From the NCBI GenBank assembly GCA_031264395.1, contig JAISEB010000039.1, forward strand, positions 1 to 9,796: 9,796 nt of DNA, in the 5' to 3' direction. Every line of letters starts with the position of its first letter. Within the stretch, counting starts at the first letter, position 1. The notes below the pieces were generated by a model. It was not told the origin of the DNA, made no database searches, and worked only from the letters and a program-made list of their open reading frames with translations. The position numbers were made by a program, and so were the translations under genes. Shown one piece after another: positions 1 through 6,900 of this stretch. The DNA is from Treponema sp. (GTDB taxonomy: Bacteria; Spirochaetota; Spirochaetia; Treponematales; Breznakiellaceae).

Positions 1-1
1 C

Positions 2-508
2 GAATTCGCCTGGCTCAAGGAAATGTACGATTGCCTTAAGTCCATGGAGGTAAGCCAGCATGTTTCTTTCAGCCCGCACTGGATGACGGACCTGACGCCG
101 TCCTTTGAGGAATGGGAAGCGTGGTTTGAAAAATGTTCCGCGCTGATGGACGTGATAATCATTCATCCCTACTACATCGGCGAGCAGAGCGACACGGCCA
201 AAAAGGCCGAGTTCGAAAGGCTGCTGGATTCCTTTGCGGCGCTGGCGAAAAAGCAGAACAAGGGGATTGTCGCCAGCGAGACCTGCTGGGGTTCCCTGGA
301 TGACAGGTGGCGCGTGGAGAACATCCGTTACACGATGACCGAGCTGAAAAAACGGGGCATAGGAATTATTCCCCACGCGCTGCATCACAGTCTGGTCGCC
401 GATCTGCATCTGCCGGAATACGGGCCCGTCGGGCCTCCGGGAGATCTGCGTTTCATCAACGCGGACGGTTCCCTGAGGAAAGGGCACGAGGTCTACAACG
501 ATTTTTAG
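2..508 (+). CDS. C-terminal part of a TIM-barrel glycoside hydrolase-like protein (5' end off window)
   Basis: The reading frame is open to the left edge, so only the last 168 residues are visible; the first internal ATG (23) is probably not the start. The visible part reads like the second half of a (beta/alpha)8 glycosidase of the GH5/clan GH-A kind. One strand ends in HPYYIGEQ. A later strand ends in VASETCWG, whose Glu (codon 278-280) is placed like the catalytic nucleophile at the end of beta-strand 7 (compare xxEWG in GH5). A final strand carries HALHHS. The acid/base Glu would lie upstream of the window. Immediately downstream are two sugar ABC permeases on the same strand, which supports a role in oligosaccharide breakdown. 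Family and substrate cannot be fixed from this fragment; a non-catalytic barrel protein is possible. Confidence 0.6.
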   Translation, partial: EFAWLKEMYDCLKSMEVSQHVSFSPHWMTDLTPSFEEWEAWFEKCSALMDVIIIHPYYIGEQSDTAKKAEFERLLDSFAALAKKQNKGIVASETCWGSLDDRWRVENIRYTMTELKKRGIGIIPHALHHSLVADLHLPEYGPVGPPGDLRFINADGSLRKGHEVYNDF

Positions 509-531
509 AGGATCGTCCCAGACATAATAGT

Positions 532-580
532 GCGGCGCCCCTTTTCCGGCTGTGAGCGGTATGAAGGCGCCGCCTCTTTT
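532..580 (+). terminator. Possible hairpin between the glycosidase and permease genes
   Basis: The arms GCGGCGCC (532-539) and GGCGCCGC (566-573) are perfect 8-base complements separated by a 26-base loop and followed by CTCTTTT. This could act as a weak or attenuating terminator, or as a 3' processing/stability hairpin between the hydrolase and the permease genes. The long loop and the interrupted T-run make a strong terminator doubtful. Confidence 0.3.
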
Positions 581-601
581 ACGCGGCAGGAGATAGACTG
601 A

Positions 602-1501
602 ATGAAAAAGAACAGTTTGCTGAAAATGAGGCTCAGAAACAACAGCCTTGGGTATAAACTCCTGCTTCCCGCGACCCTGCTTATCGCGGTAATAAGCATT
701 TATCCGCTTTTCAGGGGTATTTCCCTGGGCTTCATGAGCTACAGTATCAGGCGGATGAGGCAGGCAAGATTTACCGGGCTCGACAATTTCATCCGGCTGC
801 TTGCCACGGATTCGGAGTTTTACAGTACCCTCGGGTTTTCCTTTGCCTACGCATTCTCCGTGGTTGTCATTTCCTATGTGTCGGGCATGTGTTTTGCCCT
901 GCTCTTGAACCGTAACATCAAATTCCGCGGTTTTTTCCGCGCCATGATCCTTATTCCATGGATCATCCCGCCCGTTGTCGCCGGTACGAACTGGACATGG
1001 CTGCTCAACGACATCCTCGGTTTTATCAACGTTACGCTGATACGGCTGGGAATAACAGGCCGGCCCATCCTGTTTCTGGCCGATCCGGTACTGGCCCGGA
1101 TTACCGTGTGCTTTACGGGGGCCTGGAAATCATTCCCCTTCATGACCATTGTCCTGCTTTCCGGGATGCAGGGGATTCCCGACGAACTGTACGAGTCCGC
1201 GTCTATAGACGGCGCGGGTTTCTTCCGTTCCTTCCGGGCGATAACAATGCCCATGCTCAAACCGGTTTCCATGATAAGTACCGTCCTGATGTTTATCTGG
1301 ACCTTTAACAACTTTGAAAACATCTACCTTCTGACAAAGGGAGGGCCCGCGAACGCGACCTTCGTCCTTCCCATTCTTTCGTATTACACGGCGTTCTTCC
1401 GTTCCCAGCTTGGCTATGCTTCGGCAATATCCACCTTGATGCTGGTAGTCCTTCTGCTGCTTGCCCTCGTGTACATGCGGATTCTTCGTACCAATAAATG
1501 A
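602..1501 (+). CDS. Sugar ABC transporter permease, MalF-type (CUT1 family)
   Basis: Inner-membrane subunit of a carbohydrate importer, 299 residues, the usual length for MalF-type proteins lacking the extra periplasmic domain. Hydrophobic segments lie at about 20-46, 78-102, 110-135, 161-190, 222-239 and 276-295, consistent with six membrane helices. The cytoplasmic EAA loop, which docks the ATPase, is at about 198-217: E-S-A-x-I-D-G-A, then F-x-x-I-T-M-P. The LTKGGPANAT stretch (about 244-253) is typical of MalF-like subunits. The ATG at 602 has an AGGAG Shine-Dalgarno at 588-592. It follows the glycosidase gene by 93 bases and precedes its MalG-type partner by 15, so the two permeases surely form one heterodimer. 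The substrate is unknown, probably an oligosaccharide released by the neighbouring hydrolase. Confidence 0.93.
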   Translation: MKKNSLLKMRLRNNSLGYKLLLPATLLIAVISIYPLFRGISLGFMSYSIRRMRQARFTGLDNFIRLLATDSEFYSTLGFSFAYAFSVVVISYVSGMCFALLLNRNIKFRGFFRAMILIPWIIPPVVAGTNWTWLLNDILGFINVTLIRLGITGRPILFLADPVLARITVCFTGAWKSFPFMTIVLLSGMQGIPDELYESASIDGAGFFRSFRAITMPMLKPVSMISTVLMFIWTFNNFENIYLLTKGGPANATFVLPILSYYTAFFRSQLGYASAISTLMLVVLLLLALVYMRILRTNK

Positions 1502-1516
1502 GGCGGGGAGGAAACA

Positions 1517-2353
1517 ATGAAACTGATATTGAGGAAACAGATTAAAGATATATTGACGTATGCCGCCCTGATACTGGTTATCATAGTTGTGGATCTGCCG
1601 TTTTTTCAGATGCTGTCGGTCTCGTTCAAGGGCAGGCAGGAAGCCCTGAGCAGCGTGAAGTTTTTTCCGGAACGGATACGCTGGGATAACATAGCCCTCG
1701 TATGGGGCCGGACCGATTTTCCCAACAACATCCTGAACAGCGTCATCGTGGCCGTGGCCTCAACGCTGTGCTGTATTGTCATCGCGGTTATTGCCGGGTA
1801 CGCCCTTTCCCGTTTCAGGGGCAAGGTTTTTTCCGGCTACGCCATTCTCCTTCTCCTCCTCCAGCTTTTTCCCAGCATCCTGCTTCTTATCCCTCTCTTT
1901 GTTATTTACACCAGCCTCGGCCTTGTCGATACCCTTCTGGCCTGTATCCTCGCCTATACGACGGGGAACCTTGCCTTTTCAATATGGATGATAAAGGGGT
2001 TTATGGACACAATACCCTTCGATCTTGAAGAGGCCGGAATGATAGACGGCTGTACCCAGTTTTCCGCCTTTCTGCGTCTTATCATCCCCATTTCCATGCC
2101 GGGAATATCAACGGTCGGTATTTTTACCTTCATCAATTCGTGGGGCGAGTATACCCTCGCGTCCATTCTTCTGAGGAGCGATCACAATATCACCCTTACG
2201 CTGGGGCTCCAGAAATTCGTCCTCCAGTTTACCTCGGACTGGCCCTCGCTTATGACGGCGGCTTCCATTGCCACAATACCGACGATACTGTTCCTGGTGT
2301 TCGCCCAGAAGTACCTGATACGGGGAATGTCGGCCGGCGCCGTGAAGGGATAA
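1517..2353 (+). CDS. Sugar ABC transporter permease, MalG-type (CUT1 family)
   Basis: Second transmembrane subunit of the same importer, 278 residues. Hydrophobic helices are visible at about 12-35, 72-97, 106-132, 138-160, 194-215 and 245-264. The EAA loop is at about 170-193 (L-E-E-A-G-M-I-D-G-C, ending I-I-P). The C-terminus MSAGAVKG is the common ending of MalG-type proteins. A strong Shine-Dalgarno, GGGGAGG (1505-1511), lies five bases before the ATG. There is no ATPase or solute-binding-protein gene downstream: the next gene is convergent. CUT1 systems often use a shared MsmK/UgpC-type ATPase encoded elsewhere, and the binding protein may lie upstream of the window. Confidence 0.93.
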   Translation: MKLILRKQIKDILTYAALILVIIVVDLPFFQMLSVSFKGRQEALSSVKFFPERIRWDNIALVWGRTDFPNNILNSVIVAVASTLCCIVIAVIAGYALSRFRGKVFSGYAILLLLLQLFPSILLLIPLFVIYTSLGLVDTLLACILAYTTGNLAFSIWMIKGFMDTIPFDLEEAGMIDGCTQFSAFLRLIIPISMPGISTVGIFTFINSWGEYTLASILLRSDHNITLTLGLQKFVLQFTSDWPSLMTAASIATIPTILFLVFAQKYLIRGMSAGAVKG

Positions 2354-2355
2354 GA

Positions 2356-2380
2356 ACCGGCGCGGTAAAACACCGCCGGT
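2356..2380. terminator. Hairpin between convergent permease and queA genes
   Basis: ACCGGCGCGGT (2356-2366) pairs with ACCGCCGGT (2372-2380) across an AAAAC loop, giving nine pairs with one bulged C. It sits three bases after the permease stop and about 50 bases beyond the queA stop. Neither side has a proper T-run, so it may be a 3' stability hairpin or factor-assisted end rather than a classical intrinsic terminator. A second, weaker GGGG/CCCC hairpin (2407-2420) lies closer to queA. Confidence 0.4.
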
Positions 2381-2428
2381 GCAATGCAAGTATAGGGTAA
2401 CAGCCTGGGGAAAACGCCCCGCGCTTTC

Positions 2429-3463
2429 TTACAGTATGAGCATGGCGTCGCCGTAGCTGAAGAAGCGGTAGCCTTCCCGGACGGCTTCGGCGTAGCTTTC
2501 GAGGATAAAATCAAGCCCGGCAAAGGCCGCCGCGAGCATGAGCAGGGTCGAGCGCGGGGTGTGGAAGTTGGTAAAGATCCCGCCTGTGACATTGAAGCGG
2601 CTGCCGGGGTACAGAAAGAGAGAAGAAGTCCCCTCCCCTTCCCGCACGCCTTTTCCGTCCCAGGCGCTTTCCAGCGTGCGGACGCTCGTGGTTCCCACGG
2701 CGATGATCCTCCGGCCCAGAGAGCGGGCACTCTCTATTTTACGGGCGTTTTCCCCGTCAATAACAAAGTTCTCTCCGTGCATTACGTGATCCTCAACGGC
2801 GGCGGTACGTACAGGAAGAAAGGTCCCGAGTCCCACGTGGAGGGTGACAAACGCGCTGTCAACGCCCGTTTCGGCAAGCCGGGCGAGAAGGCCGGCGGTA
2901 AAATGAAGACCGGCGGTAGGCGCCGCGGCGGAACCGGGAAAACGGGCGTACACCGTCTGGTAACGTTCCCCGTCAAGGGGGGTGTCGTTCCTCCGGATGT
3001 AGGGAGGAAGGGGCACATGCCCCCACCTGTCAAGCCAGGCGTCGTCCACGGGTTTTTCAAAACGGAGAACGCGGAACTCCCCCCCGCTTTCCGCTGTAAT
3101 TTCCGCCCGGTTTTCGCCGCCGAAGAGGTAACGCGCGCCTGTTCTGTGCCGTTTGGCCCGCTTTGCCATGGCCTTCCAGGTATGCCCGTCAAGCTTTTCG
3201 GCAAGGAGGAATTCGGCGGGGGACCCGGTCTTTTCGGATATTCCCAGAAGGCGGGCCTTGCGCACCTTTGAATCGTTGAATACCAGAAAGGGGCGGGGGC
3301 CGGGAATGGCGCCGAGTATATCGGGCAGATCCTTCACCATGGCGTGACGCAGGGAACGGCCCGCCCTGTCGAGTACCATGAGGCGGCTTTCGCCCCGTAC
3401 CGGAGGTGGATACTGGGCAACAAGATGTCCGGGAAGATCAAAGAAAAAATCGTCCGTCTTCAT
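2429..3463 (-). CDS. queA: S-adenosylmethionine:tRNA ribosyltransferase-isomerase QueA
   Basis: Cytoplasmic enzyme of queuosine synthesis: it transfers and isomerises the ribosyl part of S-adenosylmethionine onto 7-aminomethyl-7-deazaguanine at tRNA position 34, forming epoxyqueuosine. At 344 residues it has normal family length. Family motifs appear in order: LVFNDSKV (60-67), YQTVYARFPGSAAAPTAGLHF (168-188, shared core YQTVYA and APTAGLHF), TLHVGLGTF (207-215), HGENF (229-233), GTTSVRTLES (257-266) and GGIFTNFHTPRSTLLML (294-310). It is the last gene of the yebC-ruvCAB-queA run. Its ATG directly abuts the ruvB stop (TAGATG) with only a weak Shine-Dalgarno, so translation is probably coupled to ruvB. 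No tgt gene follows; the transcript ends at the convergent junction with the permease gene. Confidence 0.97.
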   Translation of the reverse strand: MKTDDFFFDLPGHLVAQYPPPVRGESRLMVLDRAGRSLRHAMVKDLPDILGAIPGPRPFLVFNDSKVRKARLLGISEKTGSPAEFLLAEKLDGHTWKAMAKRAKRHRTGARYLFGGENRAEITAESGGEFRVLRFEKPVDDAWLDRWGHVPLPPYIRRNDTPLDGERYQTVYARFPGSAAAPTAGLHFTAGLLARLAETGVDSAFVTLHVGLGTFLPVRTAAVEDHVMHGENFVIDGENARKIESARSLGRRIIAVGTTSVRTLESAWDGKGVREGEGTSSLFLYPGSRFNVTGGIFTNFHTPRSTLLMLAAAFAGLDFILESYAEAVREGYRFFSYGDAMLIL

Positions 3464-4513
3464 CTACAAAAGCGTCCCGCTTTCCCGCTGCCTGAGGTTG
3501 AGGTGCCCGTAAGCCAGGGCGGTTACCGTCCGGCCCCGGGGGGTGCGCTGGATAAGGCCCGCCTGTATGAGGTACGGCTCATAATAATCCTCAAGGGTGT
3601 CGGCCGTTTCCCCCACGGAAATGGCAAGGGTTTCGGCGCCCACGGGCCCGCCCCCGTACCGCTCGATGATGATTTTGAGGATCTCCCTGTCGTGCCGTTC
3701 AAGGCCCAGCCTGTCTATTTCCAGCCGTCCCAGCCCTTCCCGCACCACCTCTTCGGTAATGCGGTCCGTTCCGCCGACTTGGGCAAAATCCCGCATGCGG
3801 CGGAGAAGCCGGTTCACCACGCGGGGCGTTCCCCGCGCCGACCGGGCAAGCAGCAGGGCGGCGGCGCCGTCAACCTTGACGCCGAGTATACCCGCCGAAC
3901 GGCGCACGATGGCCTCCATGTCGTCGTCCCCGTAAAACGAAAAACGGCAGGTAATGCCGAAACGGCTTATGAGGGGGCTTGCGACATTTCCCGCCCTGGT
4001 GGTGGCCCCCACGAGGGTAAAGGGCTGGAGGGGAATGCGTATGGTCCGCGCCGCCGGTCCCTGCCCTATGATCCAGTCCATCTCAAAATCTTCCATGGCG
4101 ATGTAGAGCATCTCCTCAATGGCGGGTTTCAGGCGGTGGATTTCATCAATAAAAAAAACGGATCTGGGGGAAAGCGTGGTAAGTATGCCCGCGAGATCCT
4201 TCGGCTTGTCCAGGGCGGGCGCGGAAGTAACCTTGAATTCAGCGCCAAGTTCATTGGCCACCACCTGGGCCAGTGTGGTCTTTCCAAGGCCCGGCGGCCC
4301 GATAAGAAAAAGATGATCGAGGCTTTCGCCTCGGGCCTTGGCCGCCGAAATAAACACCGAAAGGTTTTCCTTCATGGCCGCCTGGCCGAGAAATTCCCCC
4401 AAGTTCCGGGGCCGGAGCGAAAAATCCCGCTCGTCTTCCCCGAAGGTTCTTTCAGGATGAAGTATCCCCGCTCCCTCTTTTTCCGCGGCCGGAACCGGTT
4501 TTGCTTTTCCCAT
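3464..4513 (-). CDS. ruvB: Holliday junction branch migration ATPase RuvB
   Basis: AAA+ motor that, loaded by RuvA, drives Holliday junction branch migration in recombination repair. At 349 residues it is slightly longer than E. coli RuvB because of an N-terminal extension of about 20 residues before the conserved LRPRNLGEFLGQ (33-44). Visible elements are Walker A GPPGLGKT (72-79), Walker B FFIDEIH (120-126), sensor 1 GATTRAG (169-175), the arginine finger in SRFG (R184), and sensor 2 RGTPR (227-231). The C-terminal winged-helix domain carries GGPVGAETLA and YEPYLIQAGLIQRTPRGR. A Shine-Dalgarno GGAAGG precedes the ATG, which is one base after the ruvA stop. All catalytic residues look intact. 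Confidence 0.98.
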   Translation of the reverse strand: MGKAKPVPAAEKEGAGILHPERTFGEDERDFSLRPRNLGEFLGQAAMKENLSVFISAAKARGESLDHLFLIGPPGLGKTTLAQVVANELGAEFKVTSAPALDKPKDLAGILTTLSPRSVFFIDEIHRLKPAIEEMLYIAMEDFEMDWIIGQGPAARTIRIPLQPFTLVGATTRAGNVASPLISRFGITCRFSFYGDDDMEAIVRRSAGILGVKVDGAAALLLARSARGTPRVVNRLLRRMRDFAQVGGTDRITEEVVREGLGRLEIDRLGLERHDREILKIIIERYGGGPVGAETLAISVGETADTLEDYYEPYLIQAGLIQRTPRGRTVTALAYGHLNLRQRESGTLL

Positions 4514-4514
4514 G

Positions 4515-5111
4515 CTACCCTTCCGGCCCGCTCAAATTCACAATGGCTTCCCTGAAAAGCTCCTTTTCCCTTTCCGCCCCGCGTATCCCCGCGTCAAGGG
4601 CGGCGTCGGCCTTTGCGAGGGCTTCCGAGGCGGCCCGCCTGTCGTAGCCCATGCGGGCAAGGGCCTCGGCAAGCTCCCCCCAGGGCGAGGCGGCCTGTTC
4701 GGGAGCGGGCTTCGCCAGCTTTCCCTTGAGGGCGAGGATCATCTTCTGCGCGGTTTTTTTCCCCAGGCCGGGCACCAGTTCAAGTCGGGCAAGGTCCTCC
4801 GTTTCAAGGGCCCGCTCCAGATCCTCCTGCCCTATGCCGCTCATGATCTTCACCGCCGCCTTCGGGCCTATCCCTTCAACCTTGAGGAGTTCAAGAAAGG
4901 TGCCACGGCGGATCTCGTTCTGAAACCCGAAGATCTTCATCTGATCTTCCCGGTGAAAAAGCCAGGTGAAGATCCTCGCCTCTTCCCCGGCGGCGGGAAG
5001 GGCGGCCGCGTCCGTCGCGGGCACGGAAATTTCCCATTCGACGCCGCCTGTCAGGATGAAAACACCGTCGCCCCGCTTTTCGGTGAGGATGCCCCGGATA
5101 CTGTTGAACAT
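4515..5111 (-). CDS. ruvA: Holliday junction DNA-binding protein RuvA
   Basis: RuvA tetramers bind the four-way junction, hold it open and load RuvB. The product has 198 residues, close to the usual 200. The N-terminal OB-fold domain begins MFNSIRGILTEK; two helix-hairpin-helix motifs lie at about 73-92 (VEGIGPKAAVKIM) and 108-127 (VPGLGKKTAQKMI); the C-terminal RuvB-contacting domain (about 145-198) follows a Pro/Ala linker. I chose the ATG at 5111 because it starts exactly where the family does; a TTG at 5132 would add seven unconserved residues. Neither start has a Shine-Dalgarno, and a promoter-like sequence ends just upstream (see separate entry). ruvC lies 42 bases upstream and ruvB one base downstream. 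Confidence 0.95.
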   Translation of the reverse strand: MFNSIRGILTEKRGDGVFILTGGVEWEISVPATDAAALPAAGEEARIFTWLFHREDQMKIFGFQNEIRRGTFLELLKVEGIGPKAAVKIMSGIGQEDLERALETEDLARLELVPGLGKKTAQKMILALKGKLAKPAPEQAASPWGELAEALARMGYDRRAASEALAKADAALDAGIRGAEREKELFREAIVNLSGPEG

Positions 5112-5122
5112 GAATGAACCAT

Positions 5123-5151
5123 AGCATAACAAGAAACGTTTTGAAAGACAA
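5123..5151 (-). promoter_or_regulatory. Possible promoter directly before ruvA
   Basis: On the minus strand TTGTCT (5151-5146) and TATGCT (5128-5123) are spaced by exactly 17 bases, each matching four of six consensus positions. The predicted transcript start near 5115 is only about four bases before the ruvA ATG, so any transcript would be leaderless or nearly so. It would let ruvAB-queA be transcribed independently of yebC-ruvC. Weak hexamers make this tentative. Confidence 0.3.
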
Positions 5152-5153
5152 AT

Positions 5154-5675
5154 TCAGCCGGCCGCGCTGTGGGCGCAGCAGATCGCCGCGGCCAGGGCGT
5201 CCGCGGCGTGATCGGGAGAAGGAATCCCGGAGAGCCCCAGGATGAGCCGCACCATTTCCTGTATCTGGACCTTGTCCGCGCGGGCGGTTCCCACCACCCC
5301 CTGTTTGATCTGGGCGGGGGTAAACTCCCGCACATGAAGCCCCTTTTCCGCCAGCGCGAGGGAGATAACCCCCCTCGCCTCGGCGACAGGAATGGCGCTT
5401 GTTACATTGCGGCCAAAGTACAGGGTTTCAACCGCCGACTCGCCGGGGCGGTAGGTTTCAAGCAGTTCCTTAAGGGACAGGTAAATAAAAAGAAGGCGCT
5501 CCGCCCTGGGGGTTTGCGCCTTCGTTTCTATACAGCCATGGGCAACATACTTGACGCGGCCCTGTACATAATCGATTACTCCCCAGCCGGCGGAGGCAAG
5601 CCCCGGATCAACGCCCATGATGCGCCGCCGTCCCGGACGCTTCTCCTCAAGCCCGCTTTTCCCGCTCCCTGCCAT
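5154..5675 (-). CDS. ruvC: Crossover junction endodeoxyribonuclease RuvC
   Basis: Resolves Holliday junctions by paired symmetric nicks, working with RuvAB. The protein has 173 residues with an RNase H-like fold. The acidic active site is complete: D23 in MGVDPG, E83 in VETLYFGRN, then H156 and D159 in PDHAADAL. The His at the third position corresponds to Asp in E. coli and His in Thermus RuvC. From the ATG at 5675 there is a basic N-terminal extension of about 19 residues before the conserved core. An internal ATG at 5618 would start at MGVDPG, which is rather tight for the first beta-strand, so I keep 5675, though without a Shine-Dalgarno. It begins eight bases after the yebC stop, so translational coupling is likely. 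Confidence 0.95.
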   Translation of the reverse strand: MAGSGKSGLEEKRPGRRRIMGVDPGLASAGWGVIDYVQGRVKYVAHGCIETKAQTPRAERLLFIYLSLKELLETYRPGESAVETLYFGRNVTSAIPVAEARGVISLALAEKGLHVREFTPAQIKQGVVGTARADKVQIQEMVRLILGLSGIPSPDHAADALAAAICCAHSAAG

Positions 5676-5683
5676 GGAAGGGT

Positions 5684-6424
5684 TTATTCGGCCTCAAAAC
5701 CCTCGGGGATTTCGAGGTTGGAGTACACATTCTGAACATCGTCATTTTCTTCAAGTTTTTCGATGAGCCTTGCCGCTTTGGAAGTCCCTTCGCCGTCCAG
5801 GGCAACTTCCACGTCGGCCACCATGCTTATCTCGGCGCTCATGGTTTCAAAACTCTTTTCAGAAAGAAAGTCCGCGACGGCCTCAAAGTCCTCCGGAGAG
5901 GTGATCACTTCGATGACGCCGTCCAAAAGGGCCACGTCCTCCGCGCCCCCCTCGATGGCGGCCTCCATTACCTGATCCTCGGTATATTTTTCACCGTCAA
6001 GGGTGATGATCCCCTGCCGCCTGAAAAGCCGGGACACGGAACCGGCGGTGGCAAGCTGGCCCCCCGCCCTTGTCAGGATGTTCCGCACATCCGCGGCGGC
6101 CCGGTTCTTGTTGTCGGTAAGCACTTCGATAAGCACCGCCACCCCGCCGGGGGCATACGCCTCGTAGGTCAGCTCCTCGTAGTTCACCCCTTCCAGTTCG
6201 CCCGTACCTTTCTTGATAGCCCGGTCTATATTGTCCTTGGGCATGTTGGCGACCCTGGCCTTGAGGACGGCGGTCCTCAGACGCGGATTCCCTTCGGGAT
6301 TACCCCCTCCCATGCGGGCGGCAATGGAAATTTCCTTGATCAGCTTGGTGAACATCTGGCCGCGCTTCGCGTCGGCGGCCCCTTTTGCGTGTTTAATAGT
6401 CGCCCATTTACTGTGGCCCGACAT
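5684..6424 (-). CDS. yebC: YebC/PmpR family protein (DNA-binding regulator or translation factor)
   Basis: 246 residues, the normal family length. The diagnostic N-terminus MSGHSKWATIKHAKGAADAKRG is followed by FTKLIKEI, GGNPEGNPRLR, NMPKDNIDRAIKKGTG and YEAYAPGGVAVLIEVLTDNKNR, then the acidic second and third domains. Members were described as transcriptional regulators (PmpR in Pseudomonas), and more recent work links the family to ribosome function at difficult, proline-rich sequences; which applies here cannot be told from sequence. First gene of the yebC-ruvC-ruvA-ruvB-queA operon, with a strong AAGGAG Shine-Dalgarno (6435-6430) and a recognisable promoter upstream. The yebC-ruvC linkage is common in many bacterial phyla. 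Confidence 0.97.
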   Translation of the reverse strand: MSGHSKWATIKHAKGAADAKRGQMFTKLIKEISIAARMGGGNPEGNPRLRTAVLKARVANMPKDNIDRAIKKGTGELEGVNYEELTYEAYAPGGVAVLIEVLTDNKNRAAADVRNILTRAGGQLATAGSVSRLFRRQGIITLDGEKYTEDQVMEAAIEGGAEDVALLDGVIEVITSPEDFEAVADFLSEKSFETMSAEISMVADVEVALDGEGTSKAARLIEKLEENDDVQNVYSNLEIPEGFEAE

Positions 6425-6463
6425 AATCGCTCCTTCTTGCCAGAGAAAAATAACGTACGGCTA

Positions 6464-6493
6464 ATCCTACCATACCGGAGAAATCCCCGTCAA
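6464..6493 (-). promoter_or_regulatory. Promoter of the yebC-ruvCAB-queA operon
   Basis: On the minus strand TTGACG (6493-6488) matches five of six -35 positions and TAGGAT (6469-6464) four of six -10 positions, with an 18-base spacer. TGG directly before the -10 gives an extended -10 (TGn). The predicted start is near 6457, giving a leader of about 33 bases that includes AAGGAG. A 13-base palindrome (6488-6500) covers the -35 element. Confidence 0.6.
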
Positions 6494-6500
6494 TATGACG
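6488..6500. repeat. Palindrome CGTCA-ATA-TGACG over the yebC -35 region
   Basis: A perfect 5-base inverted repeat with a 3-base centre. It contains the whole -35 hexamer of the yebC promoter, a position where a bound dimeric repressor would block RNA polymerase. It could be an operator, but a 5+5 palindrome can also arise by chance. Confidence 0.35.
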
Positions 6501-6567
6501 CAAAAAATCCGCGCAACGCGGCGTTCACTTTCCGGGAAGCGGGCCGGGAAACTGCAAGAGCCCCGGC

Positions 6568-6599
6568 AAAACCAACAACAGACCTGCGGTCCGTGTTGT
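6568..6599 (-). terminator. Intrinsic terminator of the small zinc-ribbon-like gene
   Basis: Read on the minus strand, ACAACA (6599-6594), a two-base bulge and GACC (6591-6588) pair with GGTC (6584-6581) and TGTTGT (6580-6575) around a GCA loop. This gives ten base pairs, followed by TGGTTTT. It lies about 46 bases beyond the stop at 6645 and just before the yebC promoter, separating the two transcripts. The T-run is short. Confidence 0.5.
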
Positions 6600-6644
6600 G
6601 CGAGAGGCTCCATCTACACGCGAAAAATTCCGGTTAACGGGCCG

Positions 6645-6869
6645 CTAAAATTTGCCCCGCTGAACGGCCTTGCCGACCGAATCGACGTAGAGATTTTCGT
6701 ACCAGTCATAACTAAAGGGCTGTTTGGTGCGGATCTGCGGCTTTATAACGTCTTCAAGTTTGTTATGACAATCTTCACAAATATCAAACTTGGTTACATG
6801 GAAATAATTACGCCCTGAAACAGGAGCATCCATTTTCTTCCCGCACACATCACAGGTAAGAGTCTTCAT
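6645..6869 (-). CDS. Small four-cysteine (zinc-ribbon-like) protein of unknown function
   Basis: A 74-residue protein that I do not recognise as a named family. It begins MKTLTCDVCGKKMDAP and has two CxxC knuckles, C6/C9 (CDVC) and C31/C34 (CEDC), with H24 and H35 nearby. This pattern fits binding of one structural zinc. The C-terminal half has several aromatic residues (FSYDWYENLY) and a basic end. There is no signal peptide, so it is presumably cytoplasmic. I chose the ATG at 6869 because of an excellent AAGGAG (6881-6876) six bases upstream; the longer frame from 6902 lacks one. It has its own promoter and terminator, so it is a single-gene unit. A role in nucleic acid binding or as a protein adaptor is possible but unproven. 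Confidence 0.75.
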   Translation of the reverse strand: MKTLTCDVCGKKMDAPVSGRNYFHVTKFDICEDCHNKLEDVIKPQIRTKQPFSYDWYENLYVDSVGKAVQRGKF

Positions 6870-6900
6870 ACTGCTCTCCTTGATAATCCAATATAAATTC

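Noticed and set aside
2561..3271. Plus-strand frame of 236 codons inside queA
   Set aside because: Antisense shadow; QueA on the other strand has full-length family conservation.
3344..4555. Long plus-strand frame of 403 codons through ruvB and queA
   Set aside because: It is the antisense shadow of high-GC coding sequence; the minus-strand frame encodes a full RuvB with all motifs.
5618..5675. Basic 19-residue N-terminal extension of RuvC as a functional novelty
   Set aside because: It may just be a start-site choice or a low-complexity extension; no motif is seen and the alternative ATG at 5618 cannot be ruled out.
6575..6599. Small structured RNA or tRNA-like element in the yebC upstream gap
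   Set aside because: The hairpin is best explained as the minus-strand terminator; no tRNA arms or CCA context are present.
6495..6818. Plus-strand open frame of 107 codons opposite the small four-cysteine gene
   Set aside because: It runs antisense through a real gene, its terminator and the 3' flank, has no Shine-Dalgarno and no recognisable protein features.
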